Origin: Hypericibacter sp963696655
Lineage (GTDB): Bacteria > Pseudomonadota > Alphaproteobacteria > Dongiales > Dongiaceae
DNA length: 64,000 nt
Assembly: GCA_963696655.1 (NCBI GenBank)
Contig: CAVOLB010000089.1
Coordinates: 5,266-69,265, forward strand
Direction of reading: 5' to 3'
Shown here: one piece after another, positions 26,881 to 34,859 of the stretch
Numbering within the stretch: position 1 is the stretch's first letter
How the letters are laid out: each line of letters starts with the position of its first letter
Position numbers and translations under genes: made by a program
The notes under the pieces: generated by a model
Database searches by the model: none
What the model was told of the DNA's origin: nothing
The model's input: the letters and a program-made list of their open reading frames with translations, nothing else

Positions 26881-27624
26881 ATGTCCTTCCTCGAAATCGT
26901 CGAGATCGAGAAGAGTTTCGGGCCCCACCGGATCTTCGATGGCTTGAGCATGAACGTCGAGGAGCATCAGGTGGTCTGCCTGATCGGTCCCTCGGGCTGC
27001 GGCAAATCCACCCTCCTGCGCTGCATCAACGGGCTGGAGCAGATCCAGGGCGGCGAGATCCGGCTCAATGGCGATCGCGTCACCGGGCCCGGCATCGACG
27101 TCAACGCGCTGCGGCGCGACGTCGGCATCGTGTTCCAGAGCTACAATCTGTTCCCGCATATGAGCGTGCTGGAGAACGTGCTGCTGGCGCCCCTCAAGGT
27201 CCTGAAGATGGACCGGGCCGAGGCCGAGGACCGCGCCATGGCGCTGCTGCGGCGCATCGGGCTGGAAGCAAAAGCGAAAGAATTCCCCGACCGGCTCTCC
27301 GGCGGCCAGCAGCAGCGCGTCGCCATCGTCCGCGCGCTCGCCATGGACCCGCTGGTGATGCTGCTGGACGAGATCACCTCGGCGCTCGATCCCGAGCTCG
27401 TCTCCGAGGTGCTCAACATCGTGCGCGACCTGGCGAAGGAAGGCATGACCATGCTCCTCGCCACCCACGAGATGGGCTTCGCCCGCGACGTCGCCAGCAA
27501 GGTCTGCTTCCTCCATGGCGGCAAGGTCCATGAGGAAGGCCCACCCGAGCAGATCTTCGGCAACCCGCAGCAGGAACGCACGCGCGTGTTCCTGAAGCGC
27601 ATCATCGAGGCGGGGCGGCTTTGA
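26881..27624 (+). CDS. ABC transporter ATP-binding protein, polar amino-acid type
   Basis: A 247-residue ATPase of the GlnQ/HisP type. Motifs in order: Walker A GPSGCGKST (residues 37-45), Q-loop FQSYNLFPHMSV, signature LSGGQQQRVAIVRAL, Walker B VMLLDEITSALDPE and the switch His in ATHEMGFA. It energises uptake through the permease encoded just upstream. The gene ends at 27624, only four bases before an IS5-type element begins; the stop codon itself is intact, so the transporter is not disrupted. Confidence 0.93.
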   Translation: MSFLEIVEIEKSFGPHRIFDGLSMNVEEHQVVCLIGPSGCGKSTLLRCINGLEQIQGGEIRLNGDRVTGPGIDVNALRRDVGIVFQSYNLFPHMSVLENVLLAPLKVLKMDRAEAEDRAMALLRRIGLEAKAKEFPDRLSGGQQQRVAIVRALAMDPLVMLLDEITSALDPELVSEVLNIVRDLAKEGMTMLLATHEMGFARDVASKVCFLHGGKVHEEGPPEQIFGNPQQERTRVFLKRIIEAGRL

Positions 27625-27628
27625 ATTA

Positions 27629-28559
27629 GAGTCTGACTCATAAAGCTGTGCGCCTTTCAAGGTCTCGCCAAGCGTCGCGTGAGACGACGGATGTGGGCGA
27701 CGAGGATCCAGGCCACGGCGCTTTCGATGGTGGCTTCGAAGTCCTTGGCGAGGCGGCGACATCGGCCGAGCCAGGCGAAGGTGCGTTCGACCACCCATCG
27801 GCGAGGCAGCAACTCGAAGCCCTTGGCGGCGTCGGAGCGCTTGATGATTTCGAAGGTCCATTGACCAAGCGCGGCCATGGCGTCGCGTAGCTTGTCGCCA
27901 CCATAGCCGCCATCGGCGAACACATGGCGCAGCCACGGGTAGAGAGAGCGGATCGACATCAGCACGTCGGGCGCGCCATCGCGATCCTGGATATCCGCAG
28001 CGTGAACCTGCACCCCGACCAGGCAGCCCTCGGTATCGGTGACGATATGGCGTTTGCGGCCTTTGATCTTCTTGGCGGCATCGAAGCCTCGTGGCCCGCC
28101 ACACTCGGTGCTCTTCACAGACTGGCTGTCGATCACCCCCGCCGTGGGGCTGGCCTCTCGCCCGACCCTCTCGCGCAGGGCCGTGACCAGCATGTGGTTG
28201 ATGTGCGCCAGTAAGCCTTTGTGCGACCAGGCGTAGAAGTAGCTCTGCACCGTCGAGTAGGGCGGGAACTCCTTGGGGATCGCGCGCCATTGGCAGCCGG
28301 TCGAAGCCATGTACAGGATCGCCTCCACCACCGAGCGCAGATTTGTCTTTCTCGGCCGCCCCAGTTTGGAAGCCATCGGCATCAAGGGCGCGATCAACGC
28401 CCATTCCGCATTCGTCAGGTCGCTTGCGTATCGCAAGGCATCGCGCCGATAGTGCGGTCGGGTGGTTTCAGTCCAGGCCATCGTGATCTCCATTGAGATT
28501 CGCAACCCAACGGAATCACAACCGATTGAAATCACCCAACTCCTTTTTCAGTCAGCCTC
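27629..28559 (-). mobile_element. IS5-family insertion sequence, complete
   Basis: A 931-base element with imperfect terminal inverted repeats: GAGTCTGACTCATAAAG at the left end and GAGGCTGACTGAAAAAGG (read inward on the minus strand) at the right. TTA lies directly outside both ends (27626-27628 and 28560-28562), matching the 3-base TNA duplication made by one IS5 subgroup. It carries one intact DDE transposase gene. It lies just after the stop of the ABC ATPase gene and marks the left edge of the low-GC island. Confidence 0.85.
27657..28481 (-). CDS. IS5-family DDE transposase
   Basis: A 274-residue transposase that looks intact. It begins with the DUF4096-type N-terminal domain (LTNAEWALIAPLMP, GRPRKTNLRSVVEAILYMASTGCQWRAIP), then the DDE catalytic core: GVIDSQSVKSTE, HIVTDTEGCLVGV, VFADGGYGGDKL and the last acidic region in WVVERTFAWLGRCRRLAKDFE. 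The ATG at 28481 has GGAG eight bases upstream; two more upstream ATGs in frame are possible. The gene fills most of the element, 28 bases from its left end. Confidence 0.9.
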   Translation of the reverse strand: MAWTETTRPHYRRDALRYASDLTNAEWALIAPLMPMASKLGRPRKTNLRSVVEAILYMASTGCQWRAIPKEFPPYSTVQSYFYAWSHKGLLAHINHMLVTALRERVGREASPTAGVIDSQSVKSTECGGPRGFDAAKKIKGRKRHIVTDTEGCLVGVQVHAADIQDRDGAPDVLMSIRSLYPWLRHVFADGGYGGDKLRDAMAALGQWTFEIIKRSDAAKGFELLPRRWVVERTFAWLGRCRRLAKDFEATIESAVAWILVAHIRRLTRRLARP

Positions 28560-28917
28560 TTAGATAGATGCTCGCACGACACCTTGTGTAGAAAAATGCC
28601 ATGCAATTCAGTCGGTTTGACTCATTTATCCTGACGTTCGGATCAGCAATTTGTTGCTCATGAACGGTGCTTCGCCCAGATACACCGCATTTGCAATCAT
28701 AAATGATTCTCCGAAAGATTCCGCCTCAGGCGGCCCATAAAGGTCGTCGCGAAGTGCTTTTCGCGCCATGCGTGTACTGAGTCATTTGATTTCCGACGCA
28801 GCTCGGTTCATAGATATCTGCAAGAAGGCGAAAAGCTTAGCGGAATGCTTGCGTGCGAGAGCATGATAAATGCCGCACTCAAGAACAAAAATGTGAGATC
28901 AGACGGCGGAGTGGGAA
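28560..28917. other. AT-richer upstream region of the broken ATPase gene
   Basis: These 358 bases are visibly richer in A and T than the flanking core genes. They presumably hold the promoter of the ATPase gene starting at 28918. I recognise no operator, RNA or coding frame here. Confidence 0.3.
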
Positions 28918-29382
28918 ATGAATAGTCGTGCGCTTTTCGATGCGTTGATCGCAGCATCGAAAGTTGAGCATGTTGAGCAGGCCGTGGCTCTTTTTAAATC
29001 GAGCAGGCCCGGACACATAGCGGACCTCCCCTTTGGTCGGCGACCAAATAATCGCGGTGCAATTGAAGTCTCTGCTGACGCGGGAAGGTCGGCGATTGAA
29101 CGCGTCACAAATGCTCAGGATGCTCTACTAGAGCTGGAACATTTGCGCCACAAAGGCAAACCAGTTTGCCTATCTCCACGCGAAGCAGCCAGCGCTTGGT
29201 TGGGCGTTCCTGAACAAAAGGGCGTCGGCGGTATGTCGATGAAGGCGCGACAGGATTTGGCGAAGAAGACCATCGTTCGCCTGGAACCGGGCGAAGGAAA
29301 GCAGTCCCGAATCCTAACGGTTATCGATCAAGGCATTGGTATCTTGCCGGATGCCCTTGAAGGGACAATTCTAAGAGGCTGA
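28918..29382 (+). pseudogene. GHKL (Hsp90-like) ATPase, N-terminal fragment
   Basis: The ATG at 28918 (GGAG six bases before) opens a frame with the nucleotide-binding elements of GHKL ATPases: ERVTNAQDALLELE is the N-box with Asn and Asp, and TVIDQGIGILPDALEGTIL is the G1 box with DxGxG. The native frame stops being native at 29374, where an IS5-type terminal repeat begins; two codons later the frame hits a stop. Codon use and GC are lower than in neighbouring core genes. Proteins of this sort accompany DNA methyltransferases in some restriction or defence loci. The central part of the protein is missing from the window. Confidence 0.65.
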
Positions 29383-29722
29383 CTGAAAAAGGAGTTGAGA
29401 GCTGGCCGGGTTTGTTTGGACAGGGATCGGCGTCGGATAAGTGGATCGTCTGCCGGTTGATGTCTCCCTGGTGCCGATTGGGAGAGGCACGATATCGGTC
29501 TGCTGTGTGCTCGTCCAGGTAGTCCATAGGAGGGACCCGCGCGCTGCGGCGTGACCGCAAGAGTTAGACGCAGCGGCGCGCGGGAGGTGCCTGTGGACCC
29601 ACCTGGGCGAGCACGGGGGTGGGGGTCCGGGGCGGGGGTCACGCGGCGAGCGACGACAGATCGTCGCCGAAGTAGGCCTGGTCCGGCGTTTTCCGGTCGA
29701 GAGAGCCCTCTTCAAAGAGGTC
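29375..29722. mobile_element. Mosaic of IS debris inside the ATPase gene
   Basis: The left border at 29375 repeats the first 23 bases of the right terminus of the IS5 element at 27629-28559, preceded by TAA, which fits a TNA target. The right part (29641-29722, minus strand) encodes FEEGSLDRKTPDQAYF followed by ten residues and a stop, which is the typical C-terminus of an IS3-family OrfB transposase. No matching second IS5-type end is seen, so at least two elements contributed, with deletions. The stretch is GC-rich against the AT-richer host gene. Confidence 0.6.
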
Positions 29723-29724
29723 GG

Positions 29725-30300
29725 ATGCGAATCGCCGTCGAGTGCAATGAGAATTGCGTTACTGGTTCGGCAGGCAGCATCCGCATCGAACTATATAGGA
29801 AGGGCCTTTCGGCTCTGAGCGATGAGGCGGATTACAAAGTAGTTGAGAAGCCAGAATCAAAGGAAAAAAGTAAGTCGGCAAACGTTCCTGACTTTGAAGT
29901 CATTCCCGTGCTTGGTCCGGAAGACAGCAATTGGATACAAATTTCAGACGACGACACCGATGTACGCAGGCATGCGAGTAATGCGATTTTTGATCAGGGA
30001 AGGCTCCTGGTTTACTACTCCACTGCCTTTCCCCGATTTGCGACCGAGCTGCGCCGCTTCGAACAGCTAGATCCCGCTGTATCTCCTTCTTTCAAAAAGC
30101 GCTACGAGCTCTGGATCGCCGTGCACGCCCTACTCATGTACCAGCAACAGCAGGATGGCAATGAAGGCGCTCCCGAAGAAACTGCCGAGGAGTTTATTCG
30201 CGACGAGCGATGCCGGTTCTCAGTTATCGCAACAATGTTCGCCAGTCAGGAAGCAAAGACAGGCGTAATGCTGGGAGACTCCGAAGGGGACATCGCCTGA
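29725..30300 (+). pseudogene. GHKL ATPase, C-terminal fragment
   Basis: An open frame of about 191 codons with native-looking composition and low GC starts at or before the ATG at 29725 (MRIAVECNENCVTG). It ends after RRYELW-like helices (KKRYELWIAVHALLMYQQQQ), an acidic stretch and a DSEGDIA end. Its direction and composition match the N-terminal fragment at 28918, and only IS debris separates them, so I read it as the remaining C-terminus of the same gene. It lacks known motifs. The end overlaps the convergent methyltransferase gene by 55 bases. Confidence 0.5.
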
Positions 30301-30758
30301 CGGCCATGTTTGATACTGACTTGCTTACAGGTCGAGACAATATCCTTTGGCATGAAGCGTGTGACTGATGTCGTCGCGTACCTCCAATCCGCTTCGATCG
30401 ACATCCAACGTCGACCGTTTCGTTCTGCAACTGCGCCCGTTGTGTTACTACCTCCAAAGGGATCAACGACCAAATCATCTTTGTCGGTAAGGAACTTGAT
30501 AAAAAACTCGGCGAGATCCGGAGGCATACGAGCGGGGTGCAAATTGATCTCGTTCTCACGACAAAACATCTGGTATTGATCGGTGGAGTGAGTGTTTGTT
30601 CCTTTTAGAAGATTCGTCATCGTCGGCGCTTCATCTGCGCCAAGGACATTTGGAGGTATCGCACCTCCATTGTTTTGCTTAAAGGATTCTTTGCCTATCA
30701 AGTATTCCGACGGACGTCGCCCCGCGTTATAGCTGCCTCTTTCCAGTAGTTTTTTCAT
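30246..30758 (-). pseudogene. DNA methyltransferase, C-terminal part (separated by IS630)
   Basis: This fragment starts MKKLLERGSYNAGRRPSEY and carries DLVVDPFGGSNTTGAVAE, the S-adenosylmethionine-binding motif I with the preceding acidic strand. Together with the upstream fragment at 31911-32506 it makes a 370-residue protein. Motif I follows motif IV in the chain, the order of beta-class N4-cytosine/N6-adenine methyltransferases. The NGGAIPPNVL and LHPARMPPDLAEFFIKFLT segments are typical of such enzymes. It is separated from its start by the IS630-type element, so no full-length enzyme can be made unless the element leaves. Confidence 0.75.
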
Positions 30759-30759
30759 G

Positions 30760-31839
30760 CTAGTGGATGGAGTCTAACACTTGGTGCCCGCGCTTGACGG
30801 CGGCGATGATTTTGTCGGGATCGGCGGTCCAGGTGAAGGGCTTGGGCTGCTTGTTGTGCTCGGCGAGGAAGCGGTTGATGGCGGCCTGGAGATCGACGAC
30901 GGAGTGGAAAACGCCGCGTTTGAGGCGCCGCTTCGACAGCTTGGCGAAGAAGCCTTCGACCGCGTTGAGCCAGGAGCACGAGGTCGGCGTGAAGTGGAAG
31001 GTGAAGCGCTCGTGGCGGTCGAGCCAGGCGCGCACGTTGGGGTGCTTGTGGGGGGCATAGTTGTCGAGGATGACGTGCACGGCCTTGCCGGCGGGAACCT
31101 CGGCGTTGATGGCATTGAGGAAGCGGATGAACTCCTGATGGCGATGGCGCTGCATGTTCCTGCCGATGACGGTGCCGTCGATCACGTTGAGGGCGGCGAA
31201 CAGGGTGGTGGTGCCGTTGCGCTTGTAGTCGTGCGTCATCGTGCCGAGCCGCCCCTTCTTCATCGGCAGGCCGGGCTGGGTCCGGTCGAGCGCCTGGATT
31301 TGGCTCTTCTCGTCGACCGACAGCACGATGGCGTGGGCCGGCGGATCGACATAGAGGCCGACGACGTCGCGCAGCTTGTCGACGAATTTCGGATCGTTGG
31401 AGAGCTTGAACTGGCGCCAGCGGTGGGGTGCGAGGCCATGCGCCTTCCAGATGCGCCTGACGGCGCTGGCGCTGATGCCGGCTTCCTTTGCCATCATGTC
31501 GGCGGTCCAGTGCGTCGTCTCGCCCGGCGGATCGGCAAGGGTGAGCGCCACCACACGCTCGGCGACCTCGGGGCCGAGCGGCGGAATGCGCGACGGCCGT
31601 GTCTTGTCGCGCAGCAGTCCCTCGTAGCCTTCCGCAGCGAAGCGCTCCTGCCAGCGCCACACGCAGGTCTTCGACTTGCCGGTCCGGCGCATGATCTCGA
31701 CGGTGCCGACACCCTCGGCGGACAAAAGCACGATCTCGGCGCGCCAGACGTGCTTCTGCGGCGCGTTGCGATCCCTGACCAGCGCCGACAGGCGGGCGCG
31801 ATCGGTCGGCGAAACGGTGAACGATATTCCTGTGCGCAT
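30760..31839 (-). CDS. IS630-family transposase
   Basis: A 359-residue transposase, apparently intact. It has the N-terminal helix-turn-helix region (APQKHVWRAEIVLLSAEG, TVEIMRRTGKSKTCVWRWQERF) and the DDE core: VLSVDEKSQIQALDRTQPG, VHVILDNYAPHKHPNV and TSCSWLNAVEGFFAKLSKR with the final acidic residue. MRTGISF at 31839 is the start seen in many relatives; GTG 31860 and ATG 31854 are in-frame alternatives. All three lie in a perfect hairpin. The TAG stop is completed by the flanking target bases. Confidence 0.88.
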   Translation of the reverse strand: MRTGISFTVSPTDRARLSALVRDRNAPQKHVWRAEIVLLSAEGVGTVEIMRRTGKSKTCVWRWQERFAAEGYEGLLRDKTRPSRIPPLGPEVAERVVALTLADPPGETTHWTADMMAKEAGISASAVRRIWKAHGLAPHRWRQFKLSNDPKFVDKLRDVVGLYVDPPAHAIVLSVDEKSQIQALDRTQPGLPMKKGRLGTMTHDYKRNGTTTLFAALNVIDGTVIGRNMQRHRHQEFIRFLNAINAEVPAGKAVHVILDNYAPHKHPNVRAWLDRHERFTFHFTPTSCSWLNAVEGFFAKLSKRRLKRGVFHSVVDLQAAINRFLAEHNKQPKPFTWTADPDKIIAAVKRGHQVLDSIH

Positions 31840-31908
31840 GCGCCAGACTCGCATGCGCACGCCACAAAGGGAATCCCAAGCCGGATTCTTATGTCAGGCG
31901 GGAACCAC
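30763..31908 (-). mobile_element. IS630-family insertion sequence splitting the methyltransferase gene
   Basis: A 1146-base element lies between TA at 30761-30762 and TA at 31909-31910, the target duplication of IS630/Tc1-type elements. Both ends read GTGG inward. Removing the element and one TA joins the two methyltransferase fragments in frame (REYSA-S-MKKLLE), 370 residues in total. The insertion is thus a clean single event and fairly recent, since both halves are still open. Confidence 0.88.
31832..31860 (-). promoter_or_regulatory. Perfect hairpin over the transposase start codons
   Basis: GTGCGCATGC (31832-31841) and GCATGCGCAC (31851-31860) pair over 10 bases around a 9-base loop. 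All candidate start codons of the IS630 transposase fall inside it. A transcript read in from the host gene would fold and mask the start, the strategy known in several other IS elements to limit transposition. The role here is inferred. Confidence 0.5.
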
Positions 31909-32506
31909 TAGCGCTATATTCGCGTAGTACCTTGCTGTTGTCAGCTTTTGGTTTCGTTGTCGGCGACATCCACCAAAGCCGCGTGAAGGCGTCCTTCACG
32001 CGGATCCGTTCTACGTTAACCCATTGGACGGGCGAGGGCAGCCGCGCTGGGTTGTACCAAATGAACTCCTGGCACAGGTACAAACCACCCTTTTCAAGAA
32101 AGCGAAGCAAAGCTTTTAAGACGACCGTTGACATCACCGGTTCGCCCGGCTCCCACGCGTTGCCGATCTCAAGCACGATAGAGCCGTCGGGTTTTAAGAA
32201 CTCGGTGAACACTGGAGCGAAATTCGCAAGCCAGCGAATGTACTCTTTGCCGTTGAGATTGCCGTACTTCTTCTTGGTATTAAGGGGAAATGGAGGCGAC
32301 GTGAATATCAGTTGCGCCTTGCCGTGCTCCTTACGCAGCTTTGGTCTGCGCAAAAGCTCATCTGACAGGCCACAATACATTGACCCATTTCCAGTCGAGT
32401 AAACTGGAATTGTCGTCCGTCGCCGTGGCGACGGTTTTTCGATGATGCGAATCTCGTGGGTTGTGCCCCAGCCGTCAGGCTCGCCTGCGTCTTTTTTTTT
32501 GTTCAT
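31889..32506 (-). pseudogene. DNA methyltransferase, N-terminal part (separated by IS630)
   Basis: The first 199 codons of the methyltransferase, followed by seven codons that read into the IS630 end and stop. It has LIFTSPPFPLNTKKKYGN, motif IV in the SPPF form usual for N4-cytosine or some N6-adenine enzymes, then SIVLEIGNAWEPGEPV, FIWYNPARLPSPVQWVNVER and the RLWWMSPTTKPKADNSKV region. These match modification enzymes of type II-like systems. The native sequence ends at 31911. The GC is lower than in core genes. The ATG at 32506 has no strong ribosome site visible. Confidence 0.78.
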
Positions 32507-32764
32507 TGCCGATCGCTCCGATTTCTGGCGATAACCTTTTTTGGCGATTCTTGCTTGAGAAAGCCGACCCGCTATTAATACTCCATTGCTTGCATAAACG
32601 ACAATGTCGATGTGCCATACGTTGCAACCGATTGGGGTGTCAAAGAGAAGTAATCTGACATATCGTCAGGCAAGCGAGCGCGATGGCGAAGGGCGCTCAC
32701 GCATATTTTCCGCAGCAAGCGCACTCTGGGACTTCCATAAGTAAGTTGGCAGGACACTGAGAAC

Positions 32765-33634
32765 TTAGACTTCATTCGCTATAGATCCACAGATCCGTGC
32801 CACCGACTCCCGATCCCCGATCCGCTCGAACCATTCCGGCGTCGTCCTAGGTGCGCGGCCGTCGAGGTTCGGTGCGCCGATGCCGGCGCGGAGATGCGAG
32901 GCCGAGACGGTGCGCGTCTCCAGGCTGAAGCGGGTGATGCCGCTGGCGTCCGAAATGCTGCCATGGAGATGGGCGGCCGAGAAACAGAGCAGGTCGCCGG
33001 GCTCGATCACGATCGCCCAGCCCTCCTCGGGCTGGAGCGGCACGGTCGCGGTCGGCAGCACCGGGTAGGTCTCGGCACGACCTTCGGCCATGCGCTTCTT
33101 GAGCTCGTGATAGTCCCAGTCGGCCGTGTCGTTCTCGACCGACCGGGTCCAATAGTCCGGATAGATCACGATCGAGCGCGTGCGCGCCAGCGGATAGAGC
33201 GCCGCCCACCAGTTGATCTGCTGGGCGATGTTCGAGCCCCAGCTGTCGCGATGCGGCGGCAGCGGCATGATCCGGCGCCCCTGATGGCTGGCGCTGGAGG
33301 GCACGAGGCGCAGCTGCAGCCCGTCGAAATAGGTGTCGTCGGGCGGCAGGCCCACCTGCGCCACCGCCTCGCCCATCAGCTGCATCAGCGATTTGTCGGC
33401 GCGGACCTGGCTGCGCAGCTTGCGGACGCGGGCGAGGAAGAGATCGGGCGCCAGCCGCACCTCGACGGTCTCGGGCTCGGGATCGCCCAGCCCCTCGCGG
33501 ACCATGGCATCGATGTCGCGCACCAGCGCCTTCAGCGCTGGCACCTGCCGAAACACCAGGATGTCGCCGGCGAAGATCTGCCGGCCGATCTCATCGGCCG
33601 TGAGCGCTCCGGGAACGAACTGGAAAGCGGGCAT
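32765..33634 (-). CDS. 2-oxoglutarate/Fe(II)-type (phytanoyl-CoA-hydroxylase-like) oxygenase
   Basis: A 289-residue cytoplasmic protein. The iron-binding facial triad is visible as HRD in PLPPHRDSWGSN (about residues 128-130) and the distal His in FSAAHLHGSI. The Arg in FSLETR is positioned to bind 2-oxoglutarate. Such oxygenases hydroxylate small molecules; the substrate cannot be inferred. It lies just right of the low-GC island and 47 bases from rodA in the same direction, but does not look part of the shape operon. No alternative start is needed: the ATG at 33634 begins the family-like MPAFQFVPGALT. Confidence 0.7.
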   Translation of the reverse strand: MPAFQFVPGALTADEIGRQIFAGDILVFRQVPALKALVRDIDAMVREGLGDPEPETVEVRLAPDLFLARVRKLRSQVRADKSLMQLMGEAVAQVGLPPDDTYFDGLQLRLVPSSASHQGRRIMPLPPHRDSWGSNIAQQINWWAALYPLARTRSIVIYPDYWTRSVENDTADWDYHELKKRMAEGRAETYPVLPTATVPLQPEEGWAIVIEPGDLLCFSAAHLHGSISDASGITRFSLETRTVSASHLRAGIGAPNLDGRAPRTTPEWFERIGDRESVARICGSIANEV

Positions 33635-33680
33635 GAGCGCAGTCTCCCAGGGCCTCGGGCCGGGCGGGCCGCCCCAGGCG

Positions 33681-34859
33681 TCAGCCCTCGTCGCCCTGGC
33701 CGTGCTGGCCCAGCCGCAGATCGCGGTTGACGTTGACGGCCTGCACCAGGCCGAAGCCCATCAGCAGCGACAGCATCGAGGTGCCGCCATAGGAGATCAG
33801 CGGCAGCGGCACGCCGACCACGGGGATGAGGCCCATCACCATCGCCATGTTGATGAAGACATAGAAGAACATGCTGGAGGTGATGCCGAAGGCGAGCAGC
33901 CGGCCGAACTGGTTGCGGCTGCGGAGCGCGATCATGAAGCCGTAGAGCAGCACCAGCGCATAGAGGCAGAGCAGCGTGATGCCGCCGACCATGCCCAACT
34001 CCTCGGCCAGCATGGTGAAGATGAAGTCGGTCTGGCGCTCGGGCAGGAAGTTGAGATGGCTCTGGGTCCCCATGAGGAAGCCCTTGCCCAGCACGCCGCC
34101 GGAGCCGAAGGCGATCTTCGACTGCATGATGTGGTAGCCGGAGCCCAGCGGATCGCTCTCCGGATTGAGGAAGGTCAGCACGCGCTGGCGCTGATAGTCA
34201 TGCATGAAGCCCCAGCCGATCGGGAGCGCCGCCAGGCCCGCCGCGCCGATCAGGATGAACTTCCACATCCGCACCCCGGCCGCGAAGAACATGACGCCGC
34301 CGATCAGGATCAGCATGCCGGCGGTGCCGAGATCGGGCTGCACCAGCACCAGGCCCGCCGGCATCATGACCAGCATCAGGGGCGGCACGAGGGGCAGCGG
34401 CAGATGGCGCCTGATGTCCTCGAGGTCGAGCCGGTGGAAATAACGCGCCAGCGCCACGACCAGCGCGATCTTCATGATCTCGGAGGGCTGCAGCTGGAAG
34501 AACTTGAAGTCGATCCAGCGCTGCGCGCCCATGCCGATCTCGCCCGCGATCTCGACATAGACCAGCAGCAGGAAGGCGAAAGCGTAGAAGGCGTAGGCCC
34601 AGCGCAGCCAGAAGCGCAGGTCGGTCAGCGCCACGACCAGCATCAACCCCAGCCCCACGATCAGCCGGGCGCCTTGGCGCGACATCCAGGGATCGATATT
34701 GCCGTTGGCGGCGGAATAGAGCATCGCGAGCCCGACGCTCGCGATCATGATCAGCAGCAGCACCAGGCCCCAGCTGATCTGCTTCAGCTTCTGGCCGATC
34801 GAGAGCTCGGCGGCGCTGCGCCCGAAGGGGGTGCCGCCGAAATGGGTCGGTCCGATCAT
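33681..34859 (-). CDS. rodA: Rod-shape SEDS peptidoglycan glycosyltransferase RodA
   Basis: A 392-residue membrane protein with about ten spans, FtsW/RodA/SpoVE family. Diagnostic segments: GAQRWIDFKFFQLQPSEIMKIALV, PDLGTAGMLILIGG and the C-terminal PLPLISYGGTSMLSLLMGFG. RodA polymerises lipid II during cell elongation, working with the class B PBP2 encoded directly upstream, which overlaps it by 4 bases. It is the last gene of the mre-mrd cluster on the minus strand. Confidence 0.95.
   Translation of the reverse strand: MIGPTHFGGTPFGRSAAELSIGQKLKQISWGLVLLLIMIASVGLAMLYSAANGNIDPWMSRQGARLIVGLGLMLVVALTDLRFWLRWAYAFYAFAFLLLVYVEIAGEIGMGAQRWIDFKFFQLQPSEIMKIALVVALARYFHRLDLEDIRRHLPLPLVPPLMLVMMPAGLVLVQPDLGTAGMLILIGGVMFFAAGVRMWKFILIGAAGLAALPIGWGFMHDYQRQRVLTFLNPESDPLGSGYHIMQSKIAFGSGGVLGKGFLMGTQSHLNFLPERQTDFIFTMLAEELGMVGGITLLCLYALVLLYGFMIALRSRNQFGRLLAFGITSSMFFYVFINMAMVMGLIPVVGVPLPLISYGGTSMLSLLMGFGLVQAVNVNRDLRLGQHGQGDEG

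Noticed and set aside
32575..32775. Small minus-strand frame before the methyltransferase gene (66 codons)
   Set aside because: It overlaps the oxygenase gene end, has no ribosome site and no family resemblance; a controller protein was considered but no helix-turn-helix is seen.
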